A stretch of 64,000 bases of DNA from Parapedobacter sp037190485 (GTDB lineage Bacteria > Bacteroidota > Bacteroidia > Sphingobacteriales > Sphingobacteriaceae), in contig JBBCJB010000016.1 in assembly GCA_037190485.1 (NCBI GenBank), positions 184,629 to 248,628 of the forward strand, read 5' to 3'. A model generated the notes under the pieces. It had not been told where the DNA came from and did no database searches. It worked only from the letters and a program-made list of their open reading frames with translations. Numbering within the stretch: the first letter of the stretch is position 1; the number at the start of each line of letters is the position of its first letter. This document shows, piece after piece, positions 35,792 through 45,301 of the stretch. A program made the translations under genes and the position numbers.

Positions 35792-36673
35792 ATGCGGCAG
35801 CTGATGAGACAGACGGTTTTCACCTTTGGCGCCTTGATTGGCTTTCTTGCCCTGGCGCCGCAAGCGGCGTTTGCACAGGTGTTGGGCAAGGTGGGGAGCC
35901 TCCTGTCGGCCGATCGTACCGCAGCGCGGCTGTCGGCCACCAACGGGCCCCATGCGGCCTTGTTGTCTGTCGTGGACGGTAACTCGATTTTCTTTACGCC
36001 ATCGCCCATGGAAGCGTTGACGTACCTCAACAACCGCCCGAACATCCCGGATGTCATGTCTTGGCGGCCCACGTTCGCGGCCGTATCCAAGAGCATGGAG
36101 TGGGGCGTAACCGCCGGCCCACTCACGTTCCAGCGCGTAGGAGCCGTGAAGCGCTCCGGCGAATACCTGACCGTCTGGCGGCGCGACCGCAAAGGCAACT
36201 GGAAAATCGACCTCCGGGCGCAGATCGAGCACAAGGGTGGCAAGGAAGAGCCCGAGCTCCTGTACATCGATCCTGACAATACGGATTATACCCGATTCCG
36301 GACAAAGGAACGGATACAGCAACGGAAGGAAATCGTCATGAGCAACGATCAGCTGTTGTCGGCGGTATTGAAGTCCAACGCGACCGTGGCCTACGGCGAA
36401 TTTTTGACAGACGATGCCCGGTTCTATTTCCCATGGCATACCCCCATCATCGGCAAGGGCGACATCCTCAAGTTCGTCGCTAAGCAGGACATGGCCGTAC
36501 AAGGGGAATCACTGGTGGCCAGTCGGTCACAGAGCGGGGAGATGGCTTATTCGTACGGCACGGCTACCGTCGCCACCGCCACCGGTCAACTGGCTTGCTA
36601 TTACGTCCGCATTTGGCAACTGCAGCCCGATTTCCAATGGCGCGTGGTCATCGAGATGCTGTTTGAGCGGTAG
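35792..36673 (+). CDS. Secreted protein with NTF2-like (SnoaL/DUF4440-type) domain
   Basis: The 293-residue product begins at 35792 or at the second ATG (35804, MRQTVFTFGALIGFLALAPQAAFA), which gives a clean signal peptide. The N-terminal half (LLSADRTAARLSATNGPHAALLSVVDGNSIFFTP) and the C-terminal half (MSNDQLLSAVLKSNATVAYGEFLTDDARFYFP...QWRVVIEMLF) each look like an NTF2-type fold, so it may be an internal duplication. Function unknown. It follows cysS by one base. A longer frame reaching back into cysS is rejected. Confidence 0.75.
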   Translation: MRQLMRQTVFTFGALIGFLALAPQAAFAQVLGKVGSLLSADRTAARLSATNGPHAALLSVVDGNSIFFTPSPMEALTYLNNRPNIPDVMSWRPTFAAVSKSMEWGVTAGPLTFQRVGAVKRSGEYLTVWRRDRKGNWKIDLRAQIEHKGGKEEPELLYIDPDNTDYTRFRTKERIQQRKEIVMSNDQLLSAVLKSNATVAYGEFLTDDARFYFPWHTPIIGKGDILKFVAKQDMAVQGESLVASRSQSGEMAYSYGTATVATATGQLACYYVRIWQLQPDFQWRVVIEMLFER

Positions 36674-36731
36674 CGCCCCATCGCCATCGATACGATTTCG
36701 GTTCACCGGCCCCGGGGCGCCCTACACGCGT

Positions 36732-38117
36732 TCACTTTTGGGCAACGGCGACGTCGCCGCCATCCTTCAACCAGATTTTCAGGTCATCGCAGCCGTGGTA
36801 CGCATCGTTGATGTTGATGAACGTGACCTTGCGTCGGCCTTCGAACCACTCGCTCAGCTTGCGATTGATCTTGTCTTCCAGTGCCGCCTCCTTGATCTTG
36901 GCGAAATCTTGCGTCAGGTTGGCCTGGTGGGGCGGCGTGCGTGACTTGAGGTAGGTAAACCGGTAGCCTGTTTTTTCCGTTTGATCCGTGAATTGCGCGG
37001 GCCGGGAATATTGGCCGGGTTGCAACGTGTCTATCGCCGTGAAGACCGACGCATCCAGCTTATCGGCCGGAATCAACGTGGTGCGGCTTTGTTGGTTTTC
37101 CATGTTAAGCAGCATGCCGCCGTTGTATTTGGTCTCTTTGTTGTCCGAGTACATGGTGGCCGCGGTGTAGAAATCAAGCCGCTTGTTCACCACGTGGTCA
37201 TACAGGCTATCGATGTGTTTTTTCGCGCGATCCAGGCTGGCCTGCGTGGGTTTGGTCTGGATCAGGATGTGCCGCACCCGGACTTCCTCTCCCCGGCGCT
37301 CCAGCACTTCCAAAAAGTGGAAGCCGTGCTCAGACTCGAATACAGGCGAGAGTTCGCCCGGCTTGAGCCGGAAAGCGACTGCCGAAAATTCCTTGACATA
37401 GCGGTCGCGCGTGCTGAAGCCCAAATCGCCGCCGAACGGGGCCGAACCACCGTCTTGCGAATACAGCCGGGCCGTCGTCGCGAAATCGGCACCTTCCGCG
37501 ACCTGGCGCCGAAGGTCTTCGGCGCGATCGCGGAAACGCTGCTTTTCCTCGCGTGTGAGCTGCGGAAATACCACCAGTTCGCCTACTTCCACTTCGGTAT
37601 TGAAGTAAGGCAGGCTGTCGGTATCGAGCGACTCGAAATACCGCCGTACTTCCAAAGGCGTCACATCGATGCCCGAGACGATGTTCTGCTGCATCTTGTT
37701 GGCTTTCAGTTGCTCGTAGATGCTCGGGCGCATTTCTTCCTTGTATTGGAGCAGCGAACGGTTGAGGAAGCGCTCCAACCGCTCCTGGCCACCGGCCTGG
37801 CTCGACATGTACCGTAGCCTTGAATTGATGTTGTCATCCACCTCGCCTTCGCTCACATCGATCGAGTCTATCGCCGCCTGCTGGGCCAGCAGCTTTTGGG
37901 TAAGCTGCTGCTGGAGGATATAGCATTTGAAATCTTCGCTGGCCTTGTTGCCTTGGGCGAGGTACTGGGCATATTGCATTTCGATTTCCGATTGCAGGAT
38001 GATGTTGGATCCCACCACCGCGGCCACCTTGTCGATGACGCGTGGGTCTTGGGCGGTTGCCAACTGCGCCATGCCAGCCAGTGCTAAAACCAGAAAAATG
38101 CAGCGATGTTTACTCAT
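36732..38117 (-). CDS. surA: SurA-like periplasmic chaperone / peptidyl-prolyl isomerase
   Basis: The 461-residue protein has a signal peptide (MSKHRCIFLVLALAGMAQLATAQ), a SurA N-terminal domain (VIDKVAAVVGSNIILQSEIEMQ) and two parvulin domains (about residues 175-270, with FATTARLYSQDGGSAPFGGDLGF, and about 280-390, with EVRVRHILIQTKPTQASLDRAKKHIDSLY). It helps outer-membrane proteins fold. It starts directly after the stop codon of the lipoprotein gene 38118-39005, so the two are translated together. Confidence 0.93.
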   Translation of the reverse strand: MSKHRCIFLVLALAGMAQLATAQDPRVIDKVAAVVGSNIILQSEIEMQYAQYLAQGNKASEDFKCYILQQQLTQKLLAQQAAIDSIDVSEGEVDDNINSRLRYMSSQAGGQERLERFLNRSLLQYKEEMRPSIYEQLKANKMQQNIVSGIDVTPLEVRRYFESLDTDSLPYFNTEVEVGELVVFPQLTREEKQRFRDRAEDLRRQVAEGADFATTARLYSQDGGSAPFGGDLGFSTRDRYVKEFSAVAFRLKPGELSPVFESEHGFHFLEVLERRGEEVRVRHILIQTKPTQASLDRAKKHIDSLYDHVVNKRLDFYTAATMYSDNKETKYNGGMLLNMENQQSRTTLIPADKLDASVFTAIDTLQPGQYSRPAQFTDQTEKTGYRFTYLKSRTPPHQANLTQDFAKIKEAALEDKINRKLSEWFEGRRKVTFININDAYHGCDDLKIWLKDGGDVAVAQK

Positions 38118-39005
38118 TTAATTGTATATTTCAATGTTGTTCTTTTTTCTGGCATCTTCCATGATGCGTTGTTGCATCTGGTCAACCAAATCGATCTTGC
38201 GCTTGTTCAAAATCAGGTTACGGATATTGCTTTGTACCAAGGGCAAAGGTGAACGGGTATCCCTGAATTTCGAATCGTGCAAAATTATCAGATATAATTC
38301 ATTATTTTCAATTATTTCAAAAATTCGCCCAGTTTGGTCATAACGTTCCTCGCCGATGCGATTAAGGGGGATTTTCTTGGCCAACTCATCCGCATAATGC
38401 CAGGCGGTGTCGAGCAGCGCATAGTCCGTGGCGTACCGCGCGCAGTATTGTTGAAGCAGATCCTGCTCCTCGAAACCGGTAGACACGAGCAACCGCTTTA
38501 CCCGCGCCAATTCGGGGGCATCGGGTTTCAACCGGATGTAGGAGCGCTTCAGGATGGGTTGCCGAAGTCGGAATAGCTCGTCGCGCGAGCCGTAGTACCG
38601 GAGCACTTCATCATGCGTGACGACGGTATCCAATTTTTGGCTCACGAGCGCCTGTTCGTATTCATAGACGATGAGGCCGTTCTTGTATTCCTGCACCTGT
38701 CTTTCCAGGTTTTCGCTGTTGATCGCGAGGTTGCGTTGCGCATGGTGAAGCAATGCGTGTTGGCGCAACCATTGATCGATATAGGCCTGGATCAATTGCA
38801 CGCTGTCGTTGCCGGTCACACCGGCAGGCACCACGCCTTTGAGGTCGTCGGGATAGAGGTATCGGTCAAACGACCGGGCCACCGGCTTGGGTTTTCCGGG
38901 TTGACACGCCGCAAACAGCGCCGTTGACAGGACAAAAGCCGATACGAAATGCAACACCACGCTAAAATACGTATTCGCGGCGCAATGCCGTTTGTATTTA
39001 ACCAT
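38118..39005 (-). CDS. SurA-associated lipoprotein, PPIase-like without recognisable parvulin core
   Basis: Start chosen at 39005 (MVKYKRHCAANTY...), giving a lipoprotein signal with lipobox FAAC (about residue 34). The remaining 260 residues are helical and charged with a DDLKGVVPAGVTGNDSVQLIQAYIDQWLRQHALLHHAQ segment that resembles a SurA_N-type chaperone domain, but I see no parvulin signature. It probably works with the SurA-like protein encoded without any gap downstream. A frame extension to 39095 adds no signal. Confidence 0.8.
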   Translation of the reverse strand: MVKYKRHCAANTYFSVVLHFVSAFVLSTALFAACQPGKPKPVARSFDRYLYPDDLKGVVPAGVTGNDSVQLIQAYIDQWLRQHALLHHAQRNLAINSENLERQVQEYKNGLIVYEYEQALVSQKLDTVVTHDEVLRYYGSRDELFRLRQPILKRSYIRLKPDAPELARVKRLLVSTGFEEQDLLQQYCARYATDYALLDTAWHYADELAKKIPLNRIGEERYDQTGRIFEIIENNELYLIILHDSKFRDTRSPLPLVQSNIRNLILNKRKIDLVDQMQQRIMEDARKKNNIEIYN

Positions 39006-39179
39006 TTTTAACACATGCGGCGCGGTCGCCACCGCCATGGACCGGAAGGCATTTGGGCTAAATTCTTTGTTACAACATGTGGGTTTTCCGGGCATTAATG
39101 CTATTTTTGTGCAGCGAGTAACCGAAACATAGTGCCAACGAAATTAGACTTGAAAACAGATAAACAGGATAACAGCGAT

Positions 39180-40349
39180 ATGGTCGAGAAACAGGGCAAT
39201 CGTAAATTGCGGATGGGCATGGTCGGAGGAGGAAAGGGCGCATTCATCGGCGAGGTGCATCGCATCGCCGCTACCATGGATGGGCTGGTCGAATTGGTTT
39301 GCGGAGCCTTCAGCTCCGATGCCGGGCGATCCAAGGAAAGCGGAAGGGCGCTTTTCCTGCCCGAAGACCGCGTATACGGAAGCTACGAGGAAATGATGGA
39401 AGCCGAAAGCAGGCTTCCCGAAGATGAGCGCATGGACTTCGTGAGCATCGTGACCCCGAACCACATGCATTTCGGGCCGGCCATGCTGGCGTTGGAAAAA
39501 GGCTTCCATGTGGTGCTGGATAAGCCGATGACGCTAGACCTGCCCGAAGCCAAACGGCTCAAGGAGCGGGTGGATGAGACCGGGCTGTTGTTCTTGCTCA
39601 CCCACACCTACGTGGGCTATCCCATGGTGCGGCAGGCCAGGAAGCTGGTCCGGGACGGGGCATTGGGCAAGATCCGCAAGATCTATGTGGAGTACCCACA
39701 GGGATGGCTGAGCCGCCCCTCGGAACACCAGGGCAATAAGCAGGCATCTTGGCGTACCGATCCGGCGAAGTCGGGCAAGAGCGGATGCATGGGCGATATC
39801 GGTACCCATGCGTTGCACCTGGCCGAGTTCATCTCCGGATTGCGTGTCACCCACCTGTGCGCATCGTTGTACACCTTCGTGGAAGGCCGGCAGCTTGAAG
39901 ACGATGGAAATATGCTGTTGCAATTTGACAACGGAGCCAGCGGGGTGTTGATGGCCTCGCAAGTGGCCGCAGGCGAAGAAAATGCCCTGAAAGTGCGCAT
40001 CTACGGCGAAAATGGTGGCCTGGAATGGCAACAGCAGGAACCCAATACGTTGACGGTAAGGTGGCTTGATGAACCTACCCAGCTTTACCGCGCCGGAGCC
40101 AACGCAGCCATATCGCCAGAAGCCCGCGCACTTTGCCGCACACCGATAGGGCATCCCGAAGGGTATCTCGAGGCATTTGCCAACCTGTATCGCATTTTCG
40201 GCGGCGCATTGCGCGCCCGGTTGGCGGGATTGCCCGCAGACGGCGCCGACTTCCCATCGGTCGACGACGGTATCCGCGGCATGGCATTCCTGGACAACGT
40301 GATCCGGAGCCACGAGAGCCACGAGAAATGGACACCCTTCACCGTGTAA
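39180..40349 (+). CDS. Gfo/Idh/MocA-family oxidoreductase (cytoplasmic)
   Basis: The 389-residue protein has an N-terminal NAD(P) fold (LRMGMVGGGKGAFIGEVHRIAA), the substrate-lysine motif as LDKPMTLDL (the usual EKP is DKP here) and the catalytic-histidine helix GDIGTHALHLAEF. Such enzymes oxidise sugars or cyclitols, often at C3. Start: ATG 39180 fits the family; a GTG at 39132 is also in frame, and a -7 box TATTTTTG (39102-39109) would give it a short leader. Followed by a TIM-barrel isomerase and a lactonase. Confidence 0.92.
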   Translation: MVEKQGNRKLRMGMVGGGKGAFIGEVHRIAATMDGLVELVCGAFSSDAGRSKESGRALFLPEDRVYGSYEEMMEAESRLPEDERMDFVSIVTPNHMHFGPAMLALEKGFHVVLDKPMTLDLPEAKRLKERVDETGLLFLLTHTYVGYPMVRQARKLVRDGALGKIRKIYVEYPQGWLSRPSEHQGNKQASWRTDPAKSGKSGCMGDIGTHALHLAEFISGLRVTHLCASLYTFVEGRQLEDDGNMLLQFDNGASGVLMASQVAAGEENALKVRIYGENGGLEWQQQEPNTLTVRWLDEPTQLYRAGANAAISPEARALCRTPIGHPEGYLEAFANLYRIFGGALRARLAGLPADGADFPSVDDGIRGMAFLDNVIRSHESHEKWTPFTV

Positions 40350-40387
40350 TCGGTTGAGTTGAAACGCACAGCAAATACATAATAATC

Positions 40388-41440
40388 ATGCAAACAATCA
40401 AAGGTCCGGGTATTTTCCTGGCACAATTCTTAGGCGATCAGCCTCCCTTTAACTCGCTCGAGTCCATTTGCCGATGGGCAAAGGATTTGGGGTTCAAAGG
40501 CATTCAAATCCCCACGTGGGCCACCGATTACTTCGACCTTCAAAAGGCTGCCGAAAGCAAGGCATATGCCGATGAGATCAAGGGACTGATCAACGAAATC
40601 GGGTTGGAGATCACGGAGTTGTCCACCCATTTGCAGGGTCAATTGGTGGCGGTGCATCCGGCCTATGACCAACAGTTCGACGGGTTTGCACCCGCACGAT
40701 ACCACAACAATCCGAAAGCGCGGACCGAATGGGCCGTACAGCAACTGAAATATGCGGCGCAGGCGTCGCGCAACCTCGGATTGGACGCCCATGCGACGTT
40801 CAGCGGGGCCTTGCTCTGGCACACCGTGTACCCTTGGCCCCAACGGCCGCAGGGGCTGGTCGATACCGGGTTCACGGAGTTGGCCAACCGTTGGCGCCCG
40901 ATTTTGGACGTGTTCGATGAAAATGGCGTGGACGTGTGTTATGAGATCCATCCGGGCGAAGACCTGCACGATGGCGTGAGCTATGAGCGCTTCCTGGAAA
41001 AAGTGGATAACCATCCGCGGGCCTGCCTCTTGTACGATCCCTCGCATTTCGTATTGCAGTGCCTGGATTACCTCGCCTACATCGATCATTACCACGAGCG
41101 CATCAAGATGTTCCACGTCAAGGACGCCGAATTCAACCCCAGCGGCAAGCAAGGCGTGTACGGCGGCTATTCGGGTTGGGTGGAACGCGCCGGCCGATTC
41201 CGTTCATTGGGCGATGGGCAAGTGGACTTCAAGGCGATATTCAGCAAACTGACGGCCTATGATTTCAAGGGATGGGCGGTGATGGAATGGGAGTGCGCGC
41301 TCAAGCACCCCGAAGACGGTGCCCGCGAAGGGGCGGTGTTCATCAAGGACCACATCATCCGCGTCACCGAAAAAACGTTCGACGATTTCGCCGGAGGGGC
41401 CGCCGACGAAGCGAGCAACAGGCGTTTGTTGGGCTTATAG
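40388..41440 (+). CDS. Sugar phosphate isomerase/epimerase-type TIM-barrel protein
   Basis: The 350-residue protein matches the xylose-isomerase-like AP-endonuclease_2 fold: ICRWAKDLGFKGIQIPTW, then CYEIHPGEDLHDG, LLYDPSHFVLQCLDY, and MFHVKDAEFNPSGKQGVYGGYSGW, WAVMEWECAL. Metal ligands E, D, H and E are in these segments. Often paired with Gfo/Idh/MocA dehydrogenases in keto-sugar pathways; it lies 38 bases after such a gene here. Substrate unknown. Confidence 0.92.
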   Translation: MQTIKGPGIFLAQFLGDQPPFNSLESICRWAKDLGFKGIQIPTWATDYFDLQKAAESKAYADEIKGLINEIGLEITELSTHLQGQLVAVHPAYDQQFDGFAPARYHNNPKARTEWAVQQLKYAAQASRNLGLDAHATFSGALLWHTVYPWPQRPQGLVDTGFTELANRWRPILDVFDENGVDVCYEIHPGEDLHDGVSYERFLEKVDNHPRACLLYDPSHFVLQCLDYLAYIDHYHERIKMFHVKDAEFNPSGKQGVYGGYSGWVERAGRFRSLGDGQVDFKAIFSKLTAYDFKGWAVMEWECALKHPEDGAREGAVFIKDHIIRVTEKTFDDFAGGAADEASNRRLLGL

Positions 41441-41458
41441 TGCCACCAAGAAGCAATC

Positions 41459-42595
41459 ATGCAAATGAAAATCAGTATCCTTCTCACAACCACCGTGATG
41501 CTCGACCTCGCTTGTACGCAACCCGCGCCCCCCGCGCCGATTCCGCTGTTGGTCGGCACTTACACCAACACCGGCAAAAGCGAAGGCGTTTATGTCTATG
41601 ATTTCGATCCGGCTACTGGGCAGGCAACCCTGAAAAGTAGCGTGGCCGCCGTTAATCCCTCATTCTTGACGGTCAGTGCCGATAACAGGTACGTGTATGC
41701 CGTCAACGAGAATGGCGAGGGCCAGGGCGCTGCGCGTGCGTATGCCTATGACCGGGCAACCGGGCAGCTGCAGTTCCTGAATGAACAGCTCACCCGCGGC
41801 GACCACCCGTGCCACATCGTCACGGATAGCCGCGGCACGCATGTCATCGCATCCAACTATTCGGGCGGCAACCTGAGCGTGTTCCCCATCCAGCCCGATG
41901 GGCGTTTGGGATCCTTGAAGCAATTGATCGAGTACGAAGGGAGCGGGCCGAACCAGGATCGGCAGCAGGGACCGCACGTCCACTCCGCATTCTTCAGCCC
42001 CGATGAAAGCCGTCTGTACGTGCAGGATCTCGGTACGGACAACATTGTGCTTTACGATTTCAAGCCGGAAGCCAACGACGGGCCATTGATCCCGGCCGAA
42101 CCTGCATTTGCCAAGGGCACGCCCGGCGGCGGGCCGCGCCATGTCGCCCTTTCTGCCGATGGTCGATTCGTATACGTGGTGCAGGAAATGCTGGCCACGG
42201 TGCTCGTGCTCCAACACGTCGACGGGAAACTGCAACGCGTCCAGGAAATCGCGATCAATGAAGAAGGGTTCGCCGGAAACGACGGTGCGGCCGACATCAA
42301 CTTGTCGCCCGACGGCAGATTCCTCTATGCGTCGAATCGGGGCGATGCCAATACGCTGGCGATTTATCGCGTGGATCCGGCCAATGGGCAGCTTGCCAAG
42401 GTGGGCAACCAGTCGGTGTTGGGCCGCGGACCGCGCAACTTCTCGATTTCGCCCGATGGCAAATACCTGCTGGCCGCGAATCAATATACCGATGAAGTGG
42501 TGGTATTCGCGCGCGATGTCGAAACGGGATTGCTCAACGATACCGGTAACCGGATAGCCGTAGGTGCGCCGGTTTGCCTGGTTTTTGTCGATTAA
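41459..42595 (+). CDS. Lactonase-family beta-propeller protein (6-phosphogluconolactonase-like)
   Basis: The 378-residue product has a short signal (MKISILLTTTVMLDLAC, a weak lipobox) and a seven-bladed propeller with repeats such as PSFLTVSADNRYVYAVNE, GPRHVALSADGRFVYVVQE, INLSPDGRFLYASNRG and NFSISPDGKYLLAANQ. The family includes YbhE-type lactonases that open sugar lactones. Being exported, it may act on a lactone or ketosugar in the periplasm. It completes the dehydrogenase-isomerase-lactonase set. Confidence 0.92.
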   Translation: MQMKISILLTTTVMLDLACTQPAPPAPIPLLVGTYTNTGKSEGVYVYDFDPATGQATLKSSVAAVNPSFLTVSADNRYVYAVNENGEGQGAARAYAYDRATGQLQFLNEQLTRGDHPCHIVTDSRGTHVIASNYSGGNLSVFPIQPDGRLGSLKQLIEYEGSGPNQDRQQGPHVHSAFFSPDESRLYVQDLGTDNIVLYDFKPEANDGPLIPAEPAFAKGTPGGGPRHVALSADGRFVYVVQEMLATVLVLQHVDGKLQRVQEIAINEEGFAGNDGAADINLSPDGRFLYASNRGDANTLAIYRVDPANGQLAKVGNQSVLGRGPRNFSISPDGKYLLAANQYTDEVVVFARDVETGLLNDTGNRIAVGAPVCLVFVD

Positions 42596-42609
42596 CGACG
42601 AACGGATGG

Positions 42610-42634
42610 GTAAGTGGGCGCTTTGCTCACTTAC
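42610..42634. other. Hairpin between convergent lactonase and mrpG genes
   Basis: GTAAGTGGGC (42610-42619) pairs with GCTCACTTAC (42625-42634) with one G-T pair and a 5-base loop. No T-run on either side, so termination activity is uncertain, but the position between convergent stops suits a bidirectional stop. Confidence 0.5.
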
Positions 42635-43021
42635 TCATTTGCCCGCTTGTTCATTCGCATCCTCCGCTCCGCTCCGCAACTCATGCTTTTCCTTGTCATA
42701 CATGCCGGCGAGGTCGTCACGCACGGTGCCTTTCCATTGTTCGGTACCGATGAAATAGGCGGTGCGCCCGATGAGGTGCGCCGCCACGGGTGCCGTGAGC
42801 GTCAGGAAAAAGATGATGGCCAGCGCTTTGGTCGTCACCGATACCTCGTCCGGGAAATAGAATGCCGCGGCCAGCAGCAACAGGCCACCGCCCAGGGTGG
42901 CGGCTTTGACCGTAACGGATAGCCGTAAGTAGAAGTCAGGCATGCGCAGGATGCCGATGGCGGCAATCAGGATGGCCAGCGCGCCGATGGTGCACAAGAT
43001 GCCGATCAATATAGCAATCAT
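42635..43021 (-). CDS. mrpG: Mrp antiporter subunit G (MnhG/MrpG)
   Basis: The 128-residue membrane protein starts MIAILIGILCTIGALAILIAAIGILRMPDFYLRLSVTVKAATLG, the diagnostic MrpG sequence, with three membrane spans. It is the last subunit of the antiporter. Its start overlaps mrpF by four bases (ATGA-type overlap). The C-terminus is longer than usual and hydrophilic. Confidence 0.95.
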   Translation of the reverse strand: MIAILIGILCTIGALAILIAAIGILRMPDFYLRLSVTVKAATLGGGLLLLAAAFYFPDEVSVTTKALAIIFFLTLTAPVAAHLIGRTAYFIGTEQWKGTVRDDLAGMYDKEKHELRSGAEDANEQAGK

Positions 43022-43290
43022 TTTCTCCCCCTTTTTTCCAAGTAAAACGAAAACGCGATGGTGCCCAGGAATGCGATCAACGCCAGGATCATGGCCACAT
43101 CGATGAACGTGGTGCGCAAGGTGCTGATGCTGTACACGGCGATGACGCTCACGCCGATCGTGATCAATAGGTCCAGCGCGATGACCCGATCCACGATCGA
43201 GGGCCCCTTGTAGATGCGGATGAACACCAACAGCAACGACAGGCCCAGGATGGGCAGGATTACATAGTCTATATAAGTGCTTAACGTCAT
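43018..43290 (-). CDS. mrpF: Mrp antiporter subunit F (MnhF/MrpF)
   Basis: The 90-residue protein has three membrane spans and the MrpF core IRIYKGPSIVDRVIALDLL. Overlaps mrpE by four bases and mrpG by four, so translation is probably coupled. Confidence 0.95.
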   Translation of the reverse strand: MTLSTYIDYVILPILGLSLLLVFIRIYKGPSIVDRVIALDLLITIGVSVIAVYSISTLRTTFIDVAMILALIAFLGTIAFSFYLEKRGRK

Positions 43291-43763
43291 CGTACAATCT
43301 CCAATAGCCTGCGTTCGAAACCGTTCTTGATCTGCTGGATGAACTGTTCCTTATCCTTGAGGTACATCACGTGGATGTACAGTACTTTACGGTCTTCGCT
43401 CACGTCGAGGATCAGCGTGCCCGGCGTGAGCGATATCACGGTGGATAGCATATTGATCTCAAAGTCGCTTTTCGCGTTCATGGGGTATTTGACGATACCG
43501 GGTTGCATGAAAAACTTCGGCGTGATCATGTCATAGGCCACCTGGATGTTCGCCCGGATCATCTCGTACAGGAAGTAAAAGAAAAACCCGATGATCTTGG
43601 GTACGCGATTGAAGTAGCGGTGGTCGGATTCATTTCGGTTCATCAGCCAAAGCAAGAAAAAGCCAATGCCGAAACCGAACAGGAAATTGGAATAATAGAG
43701 TGTGCCCGTCAAGGCCACCCAGGTGGCTGCGAGCAATAGATTCATCAAAAATTGCTTGACCAT
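43287..43763 (-). CDS. mrpE: Mrp antiporter subunit E (MnhE/MrpE)
   Basis: The 158-residue protein has N-terminal spans (FLMNLLLAATWVALTG, LLLW region) and the MrpE motif LSTVISLTPGTLILDVSEDRKVLYIHVMYL. Part of the antiporter; lies 11 bases after mrpD. Confidence 0.95.
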   Translation of the reverse strand: MVKQFLMNLLLAATWVALTGTLYYSNFLFGFGIGFFLLWLMNRNESDHRYFNRVPKIIGFFFYFLYEMIRANIQVAYDMITPKFFMQPGIVKYPMNAKSDFEINMLSTVISLTPGTLILDVSEDRKVLYIHVMYLKDKEQFIQQIKNGFERRLLEIVR

Positions 43764-43774
43764 AACTCCAACGA

Positions 43775-45301
43775 TTAGCGTGAATTCCCCGTACCCAGCA
43801 CCGCTTCGATATACGGTGTGGTATCCTTCATATCCTCCACGATGCGGCTCACCACCAAGGCGATATGCTCGGCACCCAACCCGATATACAACGTAACCGC
43901 GGCCAGTATGACGATCGGGGTAACCAACAGCGATTTCCGGAACTTGCCAAGCGGCTTGAAATCATCCGTCACCAATTCGCCGCTGGTGGCGGGAGGCGGC
44001 AGGTCTTTCCAGAATACGTTTGCCCACAGCTTGGCGATCACGTAGAGCGTCGCGAAGCTGCCCACGATGATGGCGCCGACCAGCACATACTGGTTGTCCA
44101 TGAAGGCCGCCTCAAATAGGTATATCTTTGGCCAGAAGCCCGAGAGGGGCGGAATGCCTACCAATGAGAACAACACCAACGCCATCAGCAGCGAGAGCAA
44201 CGGGTACTCGGCATACAGCCCGCCCAACTTTTCGATGTTCATCGTACCCCGCAACTTCCGGATAAGTCCGGCGATCAGGAAGATGTTCGTTTTCACCATC
44301 ATGTCATGGAACAGGTAGAACAAGGCACCCGTGAGTGCAATGTCCGAATACATGCCCAAACCGCCGATCATGAAGCCGATGTGGCACACGATCAGGTAAG
44401 AGAATATCCGGCGGATGTTATTCTTGATGATCGCGCCGAACGTGCCGGTCAGGATCGTGAAGACGGCGAGGATGATCAGCAACGTCCGTATGAAATCATC
44501 CGGGATGAAAATCAACGTCAGCACGCGGAACAGCGCGTACACACCCACCTTGGTGAGCAGCCCGCCGAACGCCGCAGCCACCGCCGATGGCGGGGTGTGG
44601 TAAGACGATGGCAGCCAAAAATACAGCGGGAACACCGCCGATTTGATGCTGAAACCGATGATGAAAAACAGCGATACGATGTCGACCAATTTCCGGTTCT
44701 CGAGCGCGGCGATCTTCAGCGAAAGGTCGGCCATGCTCAGCGTACCCGTTATCCCGTAGAGGATACCGATGCCGGTGAGGAAAAAGGTCGACGCCAGGAT
44801 ATTCATCGCCATGTATTTGACCGAGCCCTCGATCTGCGGCCTACGCCCCCCGAGCGTCATCAGCACGAATGAAGCGATGATGATCACCTCAAACCATACG
44901 TACAGGTTGAAGATGTCGCCGGTAAGGAAAGCGCCATTGAGCCCCATGAACAGGAAATGGAGGATGGGGAAGTACCCGTACAGCATCCGGCCACGCGCGA
45001 TGCCTGTTGCCGAATAGATGGATATGGCCAAACCCGAAAACGAGGTGAGCAGCACCATGCTGGCACTGAACACATCGGCGACAAAGGATATGCCGAAGGG
45101 CGCTTCCCATGCCGCGGCATGCATGGTGAGGATGCCGCCGTTCCATACCTTGGCAAAGAGCCGGGCGGACGCGATGACCACCAGCGTGCTTCCGGCAATA
45201 CTGATGATGCGCTGCGACACCGTCTTGCGCCAGAAGAAGAGCATCAAGATCGCCGTAAATAGCTGGATGATTATGGGGGAAATGAGTGTATTGTCAATCA
45301 T
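43775..45301 (-). CDS. mrpD: Mrp antiporter subunit D (MnhD/MrpD)
   Basis: The 508-residue polytopic protein is homologous to proton-pumping subunits of complex I (LLTKVGVYALFRVLTLIF, SAVFPLYFWLPSSYHTPPSAVAAAFGG, FSLVGIPPLSGFWPKIYLF). Lysines and glutamates on the transport helices are present. It overlaps mrpC by four bases. Confidence 0.96.
   Translation of the reverse strand: MIDNTLISPIIIQLFTAILMLFFWRKTVSQRIISIAGSTLVVIASARLFAKVWNGGILTMHAAAWEAPFGISFVADVFSASMVLLTSFSGLAISIYSATGIARGRMLYGYFPILHFLFMGLNGAFLTGDIFNLYVWFEVIIIASFVLMTLGGRRPQIEGSVKYMAMNILASTFFLTGIGILYGITGTLSMADLSLKIAALENRKLVDIVSLFFIIGFSIKSAVFPLYFWLPSSYHTPPSAVAAAFGGLLTKVGVYALFRVLTLIFIPDDFIRTLLIILAVFTILTGTFGAIIKNNIRRIFSYLIVCHIGFMIGGLGMYSDIALTGALFYLFHDMMVKTNIFLIAGLIRKLRGTMNIEKLGGLYAEYPLLSLLMALVLFSLVGIPPLSGFWPKIYLFEAAFMDNQYVLVGAIIVGSFATLYVIAKLWANVFWKDLPPPATSGELVTDDFKPLGKFRKSLLVTPIVILAAVTLYIGLGAEHIALVVSRIVEDMKDTTPYIEAVLGTGNSR

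Noticed and set aside
39132..39179. GTG start for the Gfo/Idh gene
   Set aside because: The extension is unlike the family N-terminus, although a -7 box at 39102-39109 would fit it; kept as an open alternative.
42610..42634. Bidirectional intrinsic terminator
   Set aside because: Good stem but no T-run on either strand; listed only as a hairpin.
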